64,000 bases of DNA from assembly GCF_030816015.1 (NCBI RefSeq), contig NZ_JAUSXN010000001.1, positions 1,240,001-1,304,000 of the forward strand. The letters are read 5' to 3'. This DNA is from Pedobacter sp. W3I1. GTDB taxonomy: Bacteria > Bacteroidota > Bacteroidia > Sphingobacteriales > Sphingobacteriaceae. Every line of letters begins with the position of its first letter. The first letter of the stretch is position 1. Both the position numbers and the translations under genes were made by a program. The notes under the pieces were generated by a model. That model had not been told where the DNA came from. It saw only the letters and a list, made by a program, of their open reading frames with translations, and searched no databases. Below, piece after piece: positions 17,244 through 26,022 of the stretch.

Positions 17244-18005
17244 ATGATTGATGCAATTGATATAAACGCTATACTAGAGATAGCTGTTGAGGCAGGGAAA
17301 GCAATTTTAAAGGTTTATAACGAAGATGATTTTGAGGTATCAACCAAAACCGATTTATCTCCTTTAACCAAGGCGGATAAAATAGCAAACGACTTAATAT
17401 GCCGTGAACTGAAAAGATTATATCCTACAATTCCGATTATATCCGAAGAAGGAAAAAGCATCTCTTACGGGGAAAGGAAAAACTGGGAATCGTATTGGTG
17501 TGTAGATCCATTAGACGGAACTAAAGAATTTATAAAGAGAAATGGCGAGTTTACCGTAAATATTGCATTAATTCACAACCAGGTACCCGTATTGGGGGTA
17601 ATTTACATTCCTGTACAAAATCTATTATACTATGGTAGTGAGGCTTCTGGAAGCTATAAACAAATCCCAGGGGAAGATCCGATCCAAATTAAGGCAATTC
17701 ATAAAAATGATGAATGGACAGCCGCGGTAAGCAGGTCGCATGCCGATGGTGAGGAAAAAGCAATCCTTAGCGATTATCCGATCGTAAATTTTATTGCCGT
17801 AGGCAGTTCACTTAAATTTTGTTTGTTGGCAGAAGGTAAGGCGCAGATTTATCTAAGAACCGGACCAACAATGGAATGGGATACCGCGGCAGGCCACGCT
17901 ATTATTTTATTTAGCGGTTGCCACATCAATACATTATCAGGCAAACCCATGTTATACAATAAAGAGTCGTTGTTAAACGAAGGCTTTTTGTGTAAAGTAG
18001 ATTAA
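17244..18005 (+). CDS. cysQ: 3'(2'),5'-bisphosphate nucleotidase CysQ
   Basis: 253 residues of the inositol monophosphatase superfamily. The metal-binding motifs are SEEGK near residue 72, the DPLDGTKEF signature at 88-96, and MEWDTAAGHAII near residue 212. CysQ removes the 3'-phosphate from PAP, the by-product of PAPS use that inhibits sulfotransferases. It sits between the sulfotransferase and the APS kinase, as expected for recycling the product of the preceding enzyme. Length is typical of the family. Confidence 0.95.
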   Translation: MIDAIDINAILEIAVEAGKAILKVYNEDDFEVSTKTDLSPLTKADKIANDLICRELKRLYPTIPIISEEGKSISYGERKNWESYWCVDPLDGTKEFIKRNGEFTVNIALIHNQVPVLGVIYIPVQNLLYYGSEASGSYKQIPGEDPIQIKAIHKNDEWTAAVSRSHADGEEKAILSDYPIVNFIAVGSSLKFCLLAEGKAQIYLRTGPTMEWDTAAGHAIILFSGCHINTLSGKPMLYNKESLLNEGFLCKVD

Positions 18006-18027
18006 TTTTAAAATAAACAACAATATT

Positions 18028-18603
18028 ATGCCTCCTGAAACGACACCCAAAAACGGTTTTATCATTCCCAATCAAAAAGGAATAGTAATCTGGCTGTTTG
18101 GATTGTCGGGTTCTGGAAAAACAACCATTTCTACGTTATTAAAGGATAAGCTCGAAGATGCAGGCTTTTTTGCCATGACCTTAGATGGAGATATACTTCG
18201 TGAAGGCATCAATAAGGATTTGGGCTTTAGCGAATCGGATAGGGCCGAAAACATCCGGCGGGCAGCGGAAATAGCCAGGCTTATGCTGAAGCGTGATATC
18301 ATCACCATTTGTTCCTTCATTACACCTCTTGAGCAACACCGTGCGCTAGCTGCCGAAATAATCGGAGAACGGTATTTTGAAGTCTTTTTAGACTGTCCAC
18401 TGGCTATCTGCAAAGAAAGAGATGTAAAAGGATTATATAAAGATGCAGGCCTAAACCTGATCCCAAATTTTACCGGGGTTAGCGCTAAGTTCGAACCTGC
18501 TTTAAATGCCAATCTCATTATCAAAACCGATACAGAAAGTCCTGCCCAGAGTAGAGATAAGCTGTTTCTTGAGATCATTTCAAAGATCAGTACCCTTTCT
18601 TAA
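18028..18603 (+). CDS. cysC: Adenylylsulfate (APS) kinase CysC
   Basis: 191 residues. Walker A is GLSGSGKTT at 25-33, followed by the APS-kinase motif LDGDILREGINKDLGFSESDRAENIRR. It makes PAPS from APS and ATP in the cytosol. The catalytic loop reads CSFITPLEQHRALA, with Thr where many enzymes have ISP; whether this changes activity is unknown. The C-terminal GLYKDAG motif is present. APS must come from an ATP sulfurylase, and no cysD, cysN or sat gene is in this window. It is the last gene of the chrA-sulfotransferase-cysQ-cysC run. Confidence 0.94.
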   Translation: MPPETTPKNGFIIPNQKGIVIWLFGLSGSGKTTISTLLKDKLEDAGFFAMTLDGDILREGINKDLGFSESDRAENIRRAAEIARLMLKRDIITICSFITPLEQHRALAAEIIGERYFEVFLDCPLAICKERDVKGLYKDAGLNLIPNFTGVSAKFEPALNANLIIKTDTESPAQSRDKLFLEIISKISTLS

Positions 18604-18685
18604 CTACTTTTCTATTAAAGCTTTCCCGTCTGATTTTTTCTGGTCTGATTGATATCCACGTGATTTAATGCATTTATGGCGTTTA

Positions 18686-18700
18686 GTCAATCGATTGCGC
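18686..18700. promoter_or_regulatory. LacI-type operator, site 3 (variant)
   Basis: GTCAATCGATTGCGC contains the perfect palindrome CAATCGATTG at 18688-18697 followed by CGC. It has the same layout as CAAACGTTTGCGT at 14818 with a different inner pair. It lies 107 bases before the SusC-like gene. Confidence 0.5.
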
Positions 18701-18803
18701 AGTGTTTTCGCGTGTAAGTAGGCAGTTTAATCCCTAATATTATCCAACTAAAAATTAAAAGTCATTTATCTTTTAGCCACAGTCAGCTATAACCAAAACC
18801 GCT

Positions 18804-21800
18804 ATGATTACAATTTACAAACCCACAGATGAGGATTGTAGGAGAACTATTCCTATATCAAACCGTTCATTTTTTAATGCTCTTTTTAAATTTATTTATT
18901 GTTCTTTATTTCTTTTGCTCCCTATTGCAGCCAGTGCGCAGACGGTTGTAACCGGTACGGTAAAAGACGAAAAAGGCCTTCCGGCTGTAGGTACATCGGT
19001 AACAGAAACGGATGTAAAAAATGGAACCTCTGTTGATGGCAATGGAAAGTTCACCCTTACCCTAAAAGGAAAACTAAGAGTCTTAAATTTCGCGTTGGTA
19101 GGTTATAAAACACAAAAGGTTACAATTGGAGCCTCAAATGTTGTAACCGTAAATCTTGAAGAAGATTTAAATAAACTGAACGAAGTTGTTGTTGTGGGAT
19201 ATGGAACACAACGCAAAACAGATCTGACAGGTTCCATCAGTTCGATAAAGAGTGAAGATCTGAATCTTGGTGGAACTACATCAAATATCGGGCAGGCCAT
19301 TCAAGGTAAGGCAGCAGGTGTACAGGTACAGCAAACCAGTTTTGCACCAGGCGCAGGCATGTCGATAACTGTTAGGGGAGGTAATTCCATCAACACAACC
19401 AACAGTCCGCTGTACGTTATTGATGGATTTATATCGGATAACGGAAGTACAGTAAACCCGAATGATATTGAAGATATTCAGATTTTAAAAGATGCTTCTT
19501 CAGCCGCTATCTATGGTGCCAGAGGAGGTAATGGCGTAGTTTTAATCACAACAAAAAAAGGTAAGGCTGGTAGAGTAGCCATTGATTTAGATCTATCAAA
19601 TGGTAACCAGTATTTAACCTATGAGCCAGCATTGTTAAATGGTCAACAATATACTGCTATTCAAAATGCTACAGCTATTGAAGACAGTAAACCTGCGCCT
19701 TTTCCATCTTCTTTTGCCATTGCAAATACGAATTGGTTGGATGAAGCTACGCAGAAAGCCTCGGTACACAACAGAAGTTTGAGCATCAGCAGTGGCGATC
19801 AAAATTCGAAAATTTATGTTTCTGGTAACTACATGAACCAGTTAGGCGTTTTAAAAGGCACGGGTCTTGAGAAATATACAGCAAGAATAGGTGCCGAAAA
19901 AAACCTTAATGAGCGTTTAAAGTTAAGCGCTAACTTTTATGGTTCAAGCTCGAAAGTATTGCAACAATCGTACTCGGCAGATATTACCGCACCATTGTTC
20001 AGTTTATTAACGGCATTGCCAAATATTCCTGTTTACAATGCTGATGGAACTTATTACCGTTATCAAGGTAAAAACAACGCATTGGCCAGCTTGTTAGAGC
20101 CTACCAATACGAGCACCAATAAATTAGCGAATGGAAATATTTCTTTAGACTATCAAATTATTAAAGGATTAACCTATCATTTAGGTGCTGGTGCAGAATA
20201 TACCAATTTAAATGAGGGACAGTATATTCCAAGAACGCTAACTGCAGGTGCAGTAAACGGAGGGATCGCGGCTCAAAAAAGCTCAACAACATTTAGGTGG
20301 TTAGTAGAAAACTATTTAACCTATAAGTTTAAAACAGGAGACCACGATTTTACGGTACTGGCTGGGGTATCTAGTCAAAAAGATGTGAACGATTTTATCG
20401 CCGCAGGTAGTAAAGGCTTCCCAACGGATGAGTTTTTATTCTATAACCTGGGTGCTGGCTCAACGCCGAACGGTACCAACGTTACCATCACCAATCTTGG
20501 TAACGGATATAATAGCTTTAAAGAACAAGCTACTTTTAATTCGATATATGGAAGGTTAAACTATAATTATAAAGATAAATTATTAACATCCTTTACCTTA
20601 AGAAGAGATGGTTCCTCAAAATTCGGTCCCAACTATAGTTATGGATATTTTCCTTCAGGAGCTATTGCTTACAAATTTACTGATGAAGAATTTATCAAAA
20701 ACCTAAATACCTTTTCTAACTTAAAATTACGGGCAAGTGTTGGTGTAACCGGTAACGATCGTGTTCCAAATTATCTGTATTTATCAACCTTTACAAACTA
20801 TAGCACTGTATTAAATCCGGGCGATCCGTTACAGATCGGCACAGAGCCTAAAACACTGCCAAATCCTAATTTAAAGTGGGAAAGTACTACCCAATATAAC
20901 CTAGGTTTGGATATGGGCTTTTTAAATGGACGTGTAAATGCAACAATCGATCTTTATGCAAAGAAAACTTCCGATTTATTAATCAATATCCCAATTGAAC
21001 AGTACTGGGGTTTTAGTTCGCAGCTTGTAAATGGAGGTTCGATCCAAAACCGTGGAATTGAATTTTTAGTAAACACGGTTAATATCCGCAATGAGAACTT
21101 TACCTGGAATACCAATTTCAACATTGCAGTTAACAGGCAAAAAGTATTGTCGTTAGGTCCAATCAATCAGATTTCTGTAAATACAGCAAACCCAAGTGGT
21201 ACAGTATCAGGTCGTGAGTTTTCGAGAGTTGTTGCAGGACGAGAACTTGGAGAGCTATTTGGTTACGTTTATTCAGGCGTAATTAAAACGGGAGAAACTT
21301 ATGCTCCTCAGCCAGGTTCTAAAGCAGGTGATCCAAAATACCAGGATACCAATGGTGATGGTAAGATTACCCCAGATGATATGACCTTTTTGGGTAATTC
21401 GACCCCTCGTTTTACTATGGGCTTAGGAAACGATTTCCATTACAAAGGTTTTGATTTAAATATCTTCTTCCAAAGCTCTTTTGGTTACTCGTTATATAAT
21501 ATGAACAGATTGGTATTAGAATCGACTACCGGAGCAGATGCATTGAATCGATTTGTTGCAGGCACTAACGAAAACACAGATATTCCACGAGAAGGATATT
21601 TTCTAAGCAGTTATGGAAGTTATGTAAATTCTCGTTTTGTAGAAAACGCATCTTATTTACGATTAAAATCAGTTTCATTTGGTTACAGCGTACCTACTAA
21701 ATGGTTAGATCGTATTAAGGTAATTAAGGGGTTAAGGGTATATGCTGAAGCACAAAACTTATTTACCATCACCAATTATACCGGAACCGATCCGGAGGTG

Positions 21801-21899
21801 AATTCGCACTCGGGCAGTAACTTTGGAGGAGGGATAGATTTTAACGCATTCCCTGCGTTCAGGACATTCTCAGCAGGTGTAAAAGTAACCATCAATTAG
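18804..21899 (+). CDS. SusC/RagA-family TonB-linked outer-membrane receptor
   Basis: 1031 residues. A long N-terminal stretch precedes the signal peptide core (FIYCSLFLLLPIAASAQ, ending near residue 46). Then come a carboxypeptidase-regulatory-like domain (VVTGTVKDEKGLPAVGTSV, about 48-125), a TonB-box-like NEVVVVGYGTQRK, the plug (GQAIQGKAAGVQV, TVRGGNSINTTNSPLYVIDGF, ILKDASSAAIYGARGGNGVVLITTKKG) and a large barrel ending in FPAFRTFSAGVKVTIN. It is the importer half of a SusCD pair; the SusD-like gene follows after 40 bases. Its place beside sulfate-transfer genes suggests a ligand that is not a simple starch, but the ligand cannot be read from sequence. Confidence 0.95.
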   Translation: MITIYKPTDEDCRRTIPISNRSFFNALFKFIYCSLFLLLPIAASAQTVVTGTVKDEKGLPAVGTSVTETDVKNGTSVDGNGKFTLTLKGKLRVLNFALVGYKTQKVTIGASNVVTVNLEEDLNKLNEVVVVGYGTQRKTDLTGSISSIKSEDLNLGGTTSNIGQAIQGKAAGVQVQQTSFAPGAGMSITVRGGNSINTTNSPLYVIDGFISDNGSTVNPNDIEDIQILKDASSAAIYGARGGNGVVLITTKKGKAGRVAIDLDLSNGNQYLTYEPALLNGQQYTAIQNATAIEDSKPAPFPSSFAIANTNWLDEATQKASVHNRSLSISSGDQNSKIYVSGNYMNQLGVLKGTGLEKYTARIGAEKNLNERLKLSANFYGSSSKVLQQSYSADITAPLFSLLTALPNIPVYNADGTYYRYQGKNNALASLLEPTNTSTNKLANGNISLDYQIIKGLTYHLGAGAEYTNLNEGQYIPRTLTAGAVNGGIAAQKSSTTFRWLVENYLTYKFKTGDHDFTVLAGVSSQKDVNDFIAAGSKGFPTDEFLFYNLGAGSTPNGTNVTITNLGNGYNSFKEQATFNSIYGRLNYNYKDKLLTSFTLRRDGSSKFGPNYSYGYFPSGAIAYKFTDEEFIKNLNTFSNLKLRASVGVTGNDRVPNYLYLSTFTNYSTVLNPGDPLQIGTEPKTLPNPNLKWESTTQYNLGLDMGFLNGRVNATIDLYAKKTSDLLINIPIEQYWGFSSQLVNGGSIQNRGIEFLVNTVNIRNENFTWNTNFNIAVNRQKVLSLGPINQISVNTANPSGTVSGREFSRVVAGRELGELFGYVYSGVIKTGETYAPQPGSKAGDPKYQDTNGDGKITPDDMTFLGNSTPRFTMGLGNDFHYKGFDLNIFFQSSFGYSLYNMNRLVLESTTGADALNRFVAGTNENTDIPREGYFLSSYGSYVNSRFVENASYLRLKSVSFGYSVPTKWLDRIKVIKGLRVYAEAQNLFTITNYTGTDPEVNSHSGSNFGGGIDFNAFPAFRTFSAGVKVTIN

Positions 21900-21939
21900 T
21901 AATACTTTCCTCATTAGTAGGATTAATAAAGATAAAAAG

Positions 21940-23457
21940 ATGAAAAGATATAAGATTATTCTGGCGATTACTGCAGTTGTACTTTTGCAGTTTTCTTGTA
22001 AAAAAGATTTGGATCCAGTAGTATACAGTAGCTTAACAAGTACCAATGCCTTTAAAACAAAATCTGACGCCATTGCTGCGGTAAATGCTGTTTATGCCCG
22101 GTTAAAAGGGCCTGCCGTTGGTGATAATTTCGATTATTGGACGGTAAGGCATTTTGCTTTAACTGATTTAACAACCGATGTTGGGCATTGTAGTTTAGGT
22201 GGCGATCCGGGTCAGCTTTCTAATGTACAGTGGAATTCGGCCAATGGATTAATCGCAGAAGATTGGAGGCAGATATATAAGCTCATTTCTAATGCAAATA
22301 ATGCCATTTTTAACCTCTCTAAAATGACTGCTATTACGGCAGAAGAAAAAGATCAATTTCTTTCGGAGATTAAATTTTTAAGAGCAGTTGCTTATATGGA
22401 TTTAACCGATGCATGGGGCCCTGTGATCTTAGCAACAGAAAAGGATTTAGAAAACCCCAATTATACTGCCAGCGCATCACTTACGCCGCTTGATCAGATC
22501 GAAACATTTTTAATAAACGATTTACAAGCAGTAGCTGCGACTTTGCCGGTTAATTATGCTAATAATAAATTCTATTCCAGCAATGATGTTGGCCGTGCAA
22601 CAAAAGGTGCGGCACTTACCTTATTGGCTAAATTATACCTGCGCCAGCACCAATGGCAAAAAGTAGTAGATGTAACTAAACAGGTAATGGATTTAAAAGC
22701 ATACTCACTATTTCCAAGTTATGTTGGGCTTTTTGCCGAGAGTAATAAATGGTGCTCGGAGAATATTTTCTCAGTATTAAGTGATGCAAATGTTAACGGA
22801 ACAGAATTGTTGAACCATTTTGGCCCGCTTGATCACCCTGTATTAACTGATAGATGGCAATATTACGCCGTAACCTGGGATTTTTATAATAGTTTTGATG
22901 ATGCTGATGATCGTAAGAAACTTTTCTTTGCTGAATATCTGGGCGTTGATAAATTAGTTCACAAACAAGCTCCATCAATTGGTGCATCGCCACCTGCAGG
23001 TACCTTTTATATGCCGGATGTGGCCACTGCAAAATACGCAGATCCCAATGGTGCAAACACGTATTACGATGGGCACAGTGTGAATATACTTCGTTATGCT
23101 GATGTGTTATTAAGCAGAGCAGAAGCGATAAATGAATTAAGTGGCCCAAATGCTGAGTGTATCGATCTGATCAATCAGGTAAAAGGAAGATCGCATGCTA
23201 AGTTATTGGTGGCTGCCAACTATACCCAAACCACGCTTAAAGATGCTATTCTGCAAGAGCGTGGTTGGGAATTATTTTATGAGGGGAAAAGAAGAGCTGA
23301 TTTAATGAGATTTGGCAAATATGAGGCCATTGTAAATGGATATTTAAAGCGTACGAGCCAAACACCAACGGTTGTGATGCCACGCGATCAATTTTTCCCA
23401 TACCCTTTAAATCAGGTGAATATAAATCCAAACTTAAATAACGCAGGCAGACAATAA
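21940..23457 (+). CDS. SusD/RagB-family nutrient-binding lipoprotein
   Basis: 505 residues, with lipobox LLQFSC (lipidated Cys 20) followed by KKDLDP. SusD features are AFKTKSDAIAAVNAVYARL near the start, the TPR-like region FLSEIKFLRAVAYMDLTDAWGPVIL, ATKGAALTLLAKLYLRQHQW, and the C-terminal ILRYADVLLSRAEAINEL and ILQERGWELFYEGKRRADLMRFGKY. It is the surface lid that delivers ligand to the SusC-like barrel encoded 40 bases upstream. A 15-bp hairpin after the gene may end or attenuate the transcript before the arylsulfotransferase-like gene. Confidence 0.95.
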   Translation: MKRYKIILAITAVVLLQFSCKKDLDPVVYSSLTSTNAFKTKSDAIAAVNAVYARLKGPAVGDNFDYWTVRHFALTDLTTDVGHCSLGGDPGQLSNVQWNSANGLIAEDWRQIYKLISNANNAIFNLSKMTAITAEEKDQFLSEIKFLRAVAYMDLTDAWGPVILATEKDLENPNYTASASLTPLDQIETFLINDLQAVAATLPVNYANNKFYSSNDVGRATKGAALTLLAKLYLRQHQWQKVVDVTKQVMDLKAYSLFPSYVGLFAESNKWCSENIFSVLSDANVNGTELLNHFGPLDHPVLTDRWQYYAVTWDFYNSFDDADDRKKLFFAEYLGVDKLVHKQAPSIGASPPAGTFYMPDVATAKYADPNGANTYYDGHSVNILRYADVLLSRAEAINELSGPNAECIDLINQVKGRSHAKLLVAANYTQTTLKDAILQERGWELFYEGKRRADLMRFGKYEAIVNGYLKRTSQTPTVVMPRDQFFPYPLNQVNINPNLNNAGRQ

Positions 23458-23475
23458 TTTCATATTTTTATGATG

Positions 23476-23514
23476 ATAAAGAAGAATATGTAGTTACTGC
23501 ATATTCTTCTTTAT
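23476..23514 (+). terminator. Long hairpin after the SusD gene
   Basis: Perfect 15-bp stem ATAAAGAAGAATATG / CATATTCTTCTTTAT with a 9-base loop. No long T run follows, so it may act as a processing or attenuation hairpin between the SusCD pair and the next gene rather than as a full terminator. Confidence 0.65.
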
Positions 23515-23554
23515 TTAAAACTATTGCATCCTACATTTTAATGATTTCAATTTT

Positions 23555-24955
23555 ATGAAGTACTTTTTAAAACCCGTTGTTTTACTGGTTATGCTTGCTT
23601 TTTATGGATGTTACCAAGGCGAGGGCATTAAAGAAATAAAGGTAGGATTGCACAATAACAATGTATTAAAAATACAGATTGATGTACTTGCAAATTCAAA
23701 TACCGATGCTTACATAGAATACTGGCCAGACAAACTCGCAGATGCTCAGAGAGAAGCTACTTCATTGTCGAAGAATAAGCGCAACCATAAATTTGTGCTC
23801 TGCAATATTATTCCTAAAACAAGTTATGCCTATCAAATAATTACGGTAAAAAACGGAGCAAAGAATGCAAGTAAAACTTACACCTTTGTTTCTAACGATT
23901 TGCCAGAATGGCTTAAAGATCAGTTTAAGGCAAAAAGTGCGGATGATAAATTAATTCCCAAAGAACTTAAGAACGGATTAATCCTGGTGAATAAAAGGTA
24001 CTCGCCTGGCATGGCTTACCTGGTCGATTATAAAGGAAGATTGAGGTGGTACCATATGGTTGACAATGTGGGTTTCAAAGTAATTAATTTTACAAAGGAT
24101 AAAACTTTACTTTCCATTTTGGGCGGTAATGATGAGCCAACAAGTTATGGTAGCCAGATACTGGAGCTCAATTTAGAGGGCGACACGATTTTGTATTTGA
24201 AAAAGGGTCAGGGTGATTTCAAACAAACCATCCACCATGAAATTTTAAAAAATAAGAAAGGCGAATTGGTCACGCTTTTTGTTGATCAGAAAATAACCGA
24301 TTTAAGTCACATAGGTGGTAGCAAACAAGATACGATAAATGGAGATGGTATTTTAGTGATGGACAGCAAAGGCAAGCAGGTTTGGAAATGGAGTGTATTC
24401 GATAGCCTTGATCCTTTTAGTGACCAATCTTTGTTAAAAACCAAAAAAGATTGGATGCATGCAAACAGCTTAAACTACGATAAAGACGGAAATTATATTA
24501 TTTCGTTTTATAACAATGGACAAATATGGAAAATTGATGCCAAAACAGGCAAAGTAATCTGGAAATTTGGTAAAGGCGGTAACATTAAAATGCCAGCTCA
24601 TACAGATTTCTCACAAGCTCATGCTGTGCACATCAATGCCGAAGGCAATTTAATGTTTTTTGATAATGGAATAGAAAAACATCGTTCGGGAGCTTACGCT
24701 TTTAAGTTAAACGAGCAGAAGCAAAGTGCAAGTTTAGATATGCATATTCAGTTACCCCCGCAAATCTATAACGATCGCATGGGAAGCGCATACATGATCA
24801 ATAAAGAAAACATATTGTGCTGCAGCTCTAAAAGGCATATTGTTGTATTAACTGATAGAAAAGGGGTGTTGTTATGGACAATGGAGGCATCTGTGCCTGC
24901 ATATAGAGGGATATTCGTAACTTCGGATCAATTAAGTCCTTATTTGAAACCTTAA
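23555..24955 (+). CDS. Arylsulfotransferase (ASST)-like lipoprotein
   Basis: 466 residues. The signal peptide ends at lipobox AFYGC (Cys 19). A small beta domain (about 25-115) precedes a six-bladed propeller-like region: GMAYLVDYKGRLRWYH, SQILELNLEGDTILYL, HHEILKNKKGELVTLFV, WMHANSLNYDKDGNYIISF, IWKIDAKTGKVIWKFGKGG, and QAHAVHINAEGNLMFFDNG. These His-bearing repeats match the ASST family, in which a His takes sulfate from an aryl sulfate donor and passes it to a phenol without PAPS. The lipid anchor puts it in the periplasm or on the surface. It follows the SusCD genes. Some family members lack proven activity. Confidence 0.8.
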   Translation: MKYFLKPVVLLVMLAFYGCYQGEGIKEIKVGLHNNNVLKIQIDVLANSNTDAYIEYWPDKLADAQREATSLSKNKRNHKFVLCNIIPKTSYAYQIITVKNGAKNASKTYTFVSNDLPEWLKDQFKAKSADDKLIPKELKNGLILVNKRYSPGMAYLVDYKGRLRWYHMVDNVGFKVINFTKDKTLLSILGGNDEPTSYGSQILELNLEGDTILYLKKGQGDFKQTIHHEILKNKKGELVTLFVDQKITDLSHIGGSKQDTINGDGILVMDSKGKQVWKWSVFDSLDPFSDQSLLKTKKDWMHANSLNYDKDGNYIISFYNNGQIWKIDAKTGKVIWKFGKGGNIKMPAHTDFSQAHAVHINAEGNLMFFDNGIEKHRSGAYAFKLNEQKQSASLDMHIQLPPQIYNDRMGSAYMINKENILCCSSKRHIVVLTDRKGVLLWTMEASVPAYRGIFVTSDQLSPYLKP

Positions 24956-24959
24956 ATCT

Positions 24960-25418
24960 ATGAAGAAAACTTTAGCACTCATTTTTGCAGTTTTAATAAC
25001 CTTGTCTTTTTCGGCTTGTAAAAAAGGTAATGTTAAAGCCCTGAACAGCATTAGTTACGGATCGTCATTTGGGATGTGTGTAGGCTATTGTTCCAACAAT
25101 TTACTCATTAGCGACCTGAAACTTACTTTTTCTAAATCGAAAAATGGGCAAACAGCTGATACTAAAACCTGCAGCAAAACAATTTCTGAAGCTGAAATAA
25201 ACGCAATCAAAAACGAGTTGAATCTGGAGAAGATTTCGGCCTTGCCGGAAGTAATCGGCTGCCCTGATTGCGCTGATGGAGGTGCCGAGTGGATTGCCAT
25301 TAATGCCGATGGTAAACAATATAAAATTACTTACGAATACGGTAAAGCTCCAAAAGAATTAGAAGCTGCGGTTTCCAGGTTAAAGGTACTTAAAGATAGT
25401 TTTAAAGATTGCAATTAA
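24960..25418 (+). CDS. Cys-rich predicted lipoprotein, unknown function
   Basis: 152 residues, with lipobox SFSAC (Cys 20). The mature part has FGMCVGYC near residue 40, KTCSK near 75, CPDCADGGAEW near 101 and a C-terminal CN, so at least six Cys could form disulfides. The middle looks like a small domain with a helix (SEAEINAIKNELNLEKI). It starts four bases after the ASST-like gene, so the two are probably co-transcribed. I do not recognise a named family, and a disulfide-stabilised partner of the upstream enzyme is only a guess. Confidence 0.7.
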   Translation: MKKTLALIFAVLITLSFSACKKGNVKALNSISYGSSFGMCVGYCSNNLLISDLKLTFSKSKNGQTADTKTCSKTISEAEINAIKNELNLEKISALPEVIGCPDCADGGAEWIAINADGKQYKITYEYGKAPKELEAAVSRLKVLKDSFKDCN

Positions 25419-25430
25419 GTTTTAGCTTTA

Positions 25431-26003
25431 TCATCGTGCTTTAATAATATTATTTCTGATTTCTGTCCCTTCAAAGGTTATTCGTTTATCTCGCGTGCTT
25501 ACTAATTCAGAAAGTTCATACACATTTCTATATCCATAGCCATATAGGTTAATATAAGTAGGGATATTTAAAGCCAATGAAATAGGGGCTATTTTTTTCT
25601 TTATCAAAACAGGTACAACTACTTTGCTGGCGAAATTTGCCTGGTCATCTATAAAATTATTATTGCAATAGATTAATATTCTGGTATCCGCATTGGGTAT
25701 AATCCTTAATAGGTTTTGTTGTGTGAAATCAGAAAAATTTAGATGAATGGCACCCTTAACATGTTTCCGTTTAAATAGGCTATCAGACCGTGTATCTAAA
25801 ATAATGGTGCCTTGCTCTTCCGCCATTTTTAAAAATGTTGGTAAATCAATGAGCCTACCTTTGCGATGGGCTTTAACCTCGGGGATGAGTTTCTCATAAG
25901 CATCAAAATCTACATTGGCCTTTCTTTTAATCGTTGAAGAAGTTTGTGCATTACATAGATATGCTATGCTACAAAATATGATAGAAATGATTTTTGTTTT
26001 CAT
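25431..26003 (-). CDS. Secreted rhodanese-like domain protein
   Basis: 190 residues with a signal peptide (IISIIFCSIAYLCNAQ). The rhodanese fold shows TIILDTRSDSLFKRKHVKGAIHLNF (residues 66-90, CH2A-like) and the active-site loop ILIYCNNNF with C113. Rhodaneses carry sulfur as a Cys persulfide. The loop CNNNF is not a classical CxxxxR, so the activity may differ. It lies downstream of the SPFH gene on the same strand and converges on the sulfur block, so any link with the sulfur genes is by place only. Confidence 0.78.
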   Translation of the reverse strand: MKTKIISIIFCSIAYLCNAQTSSTIKRKANVDFDAYEKLIPEVKAHRKGRLIDLPTFLKMAEEQGTIILDTRSDSLFKRKHVKGAIHLNFSDFTQQNLLRIIPNADTRILIYCNNNFIDDQANFASKVVVPVLIKKKIAPISLALNIPTYINLYGYGYRNVYELSELVSTRDKRITFEGTEIRNNIIKAR

Positions 26004-26022
26004 TTTTTAGAACACTTGAACA

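Noticed and set aside
18072..18578. Long minus-strand open frame opposite cysC (168 codons)
   Set aside because: It mirrors the codon pattern of cysC, whose motifs are clear. The antisense protein has no recognisable family.
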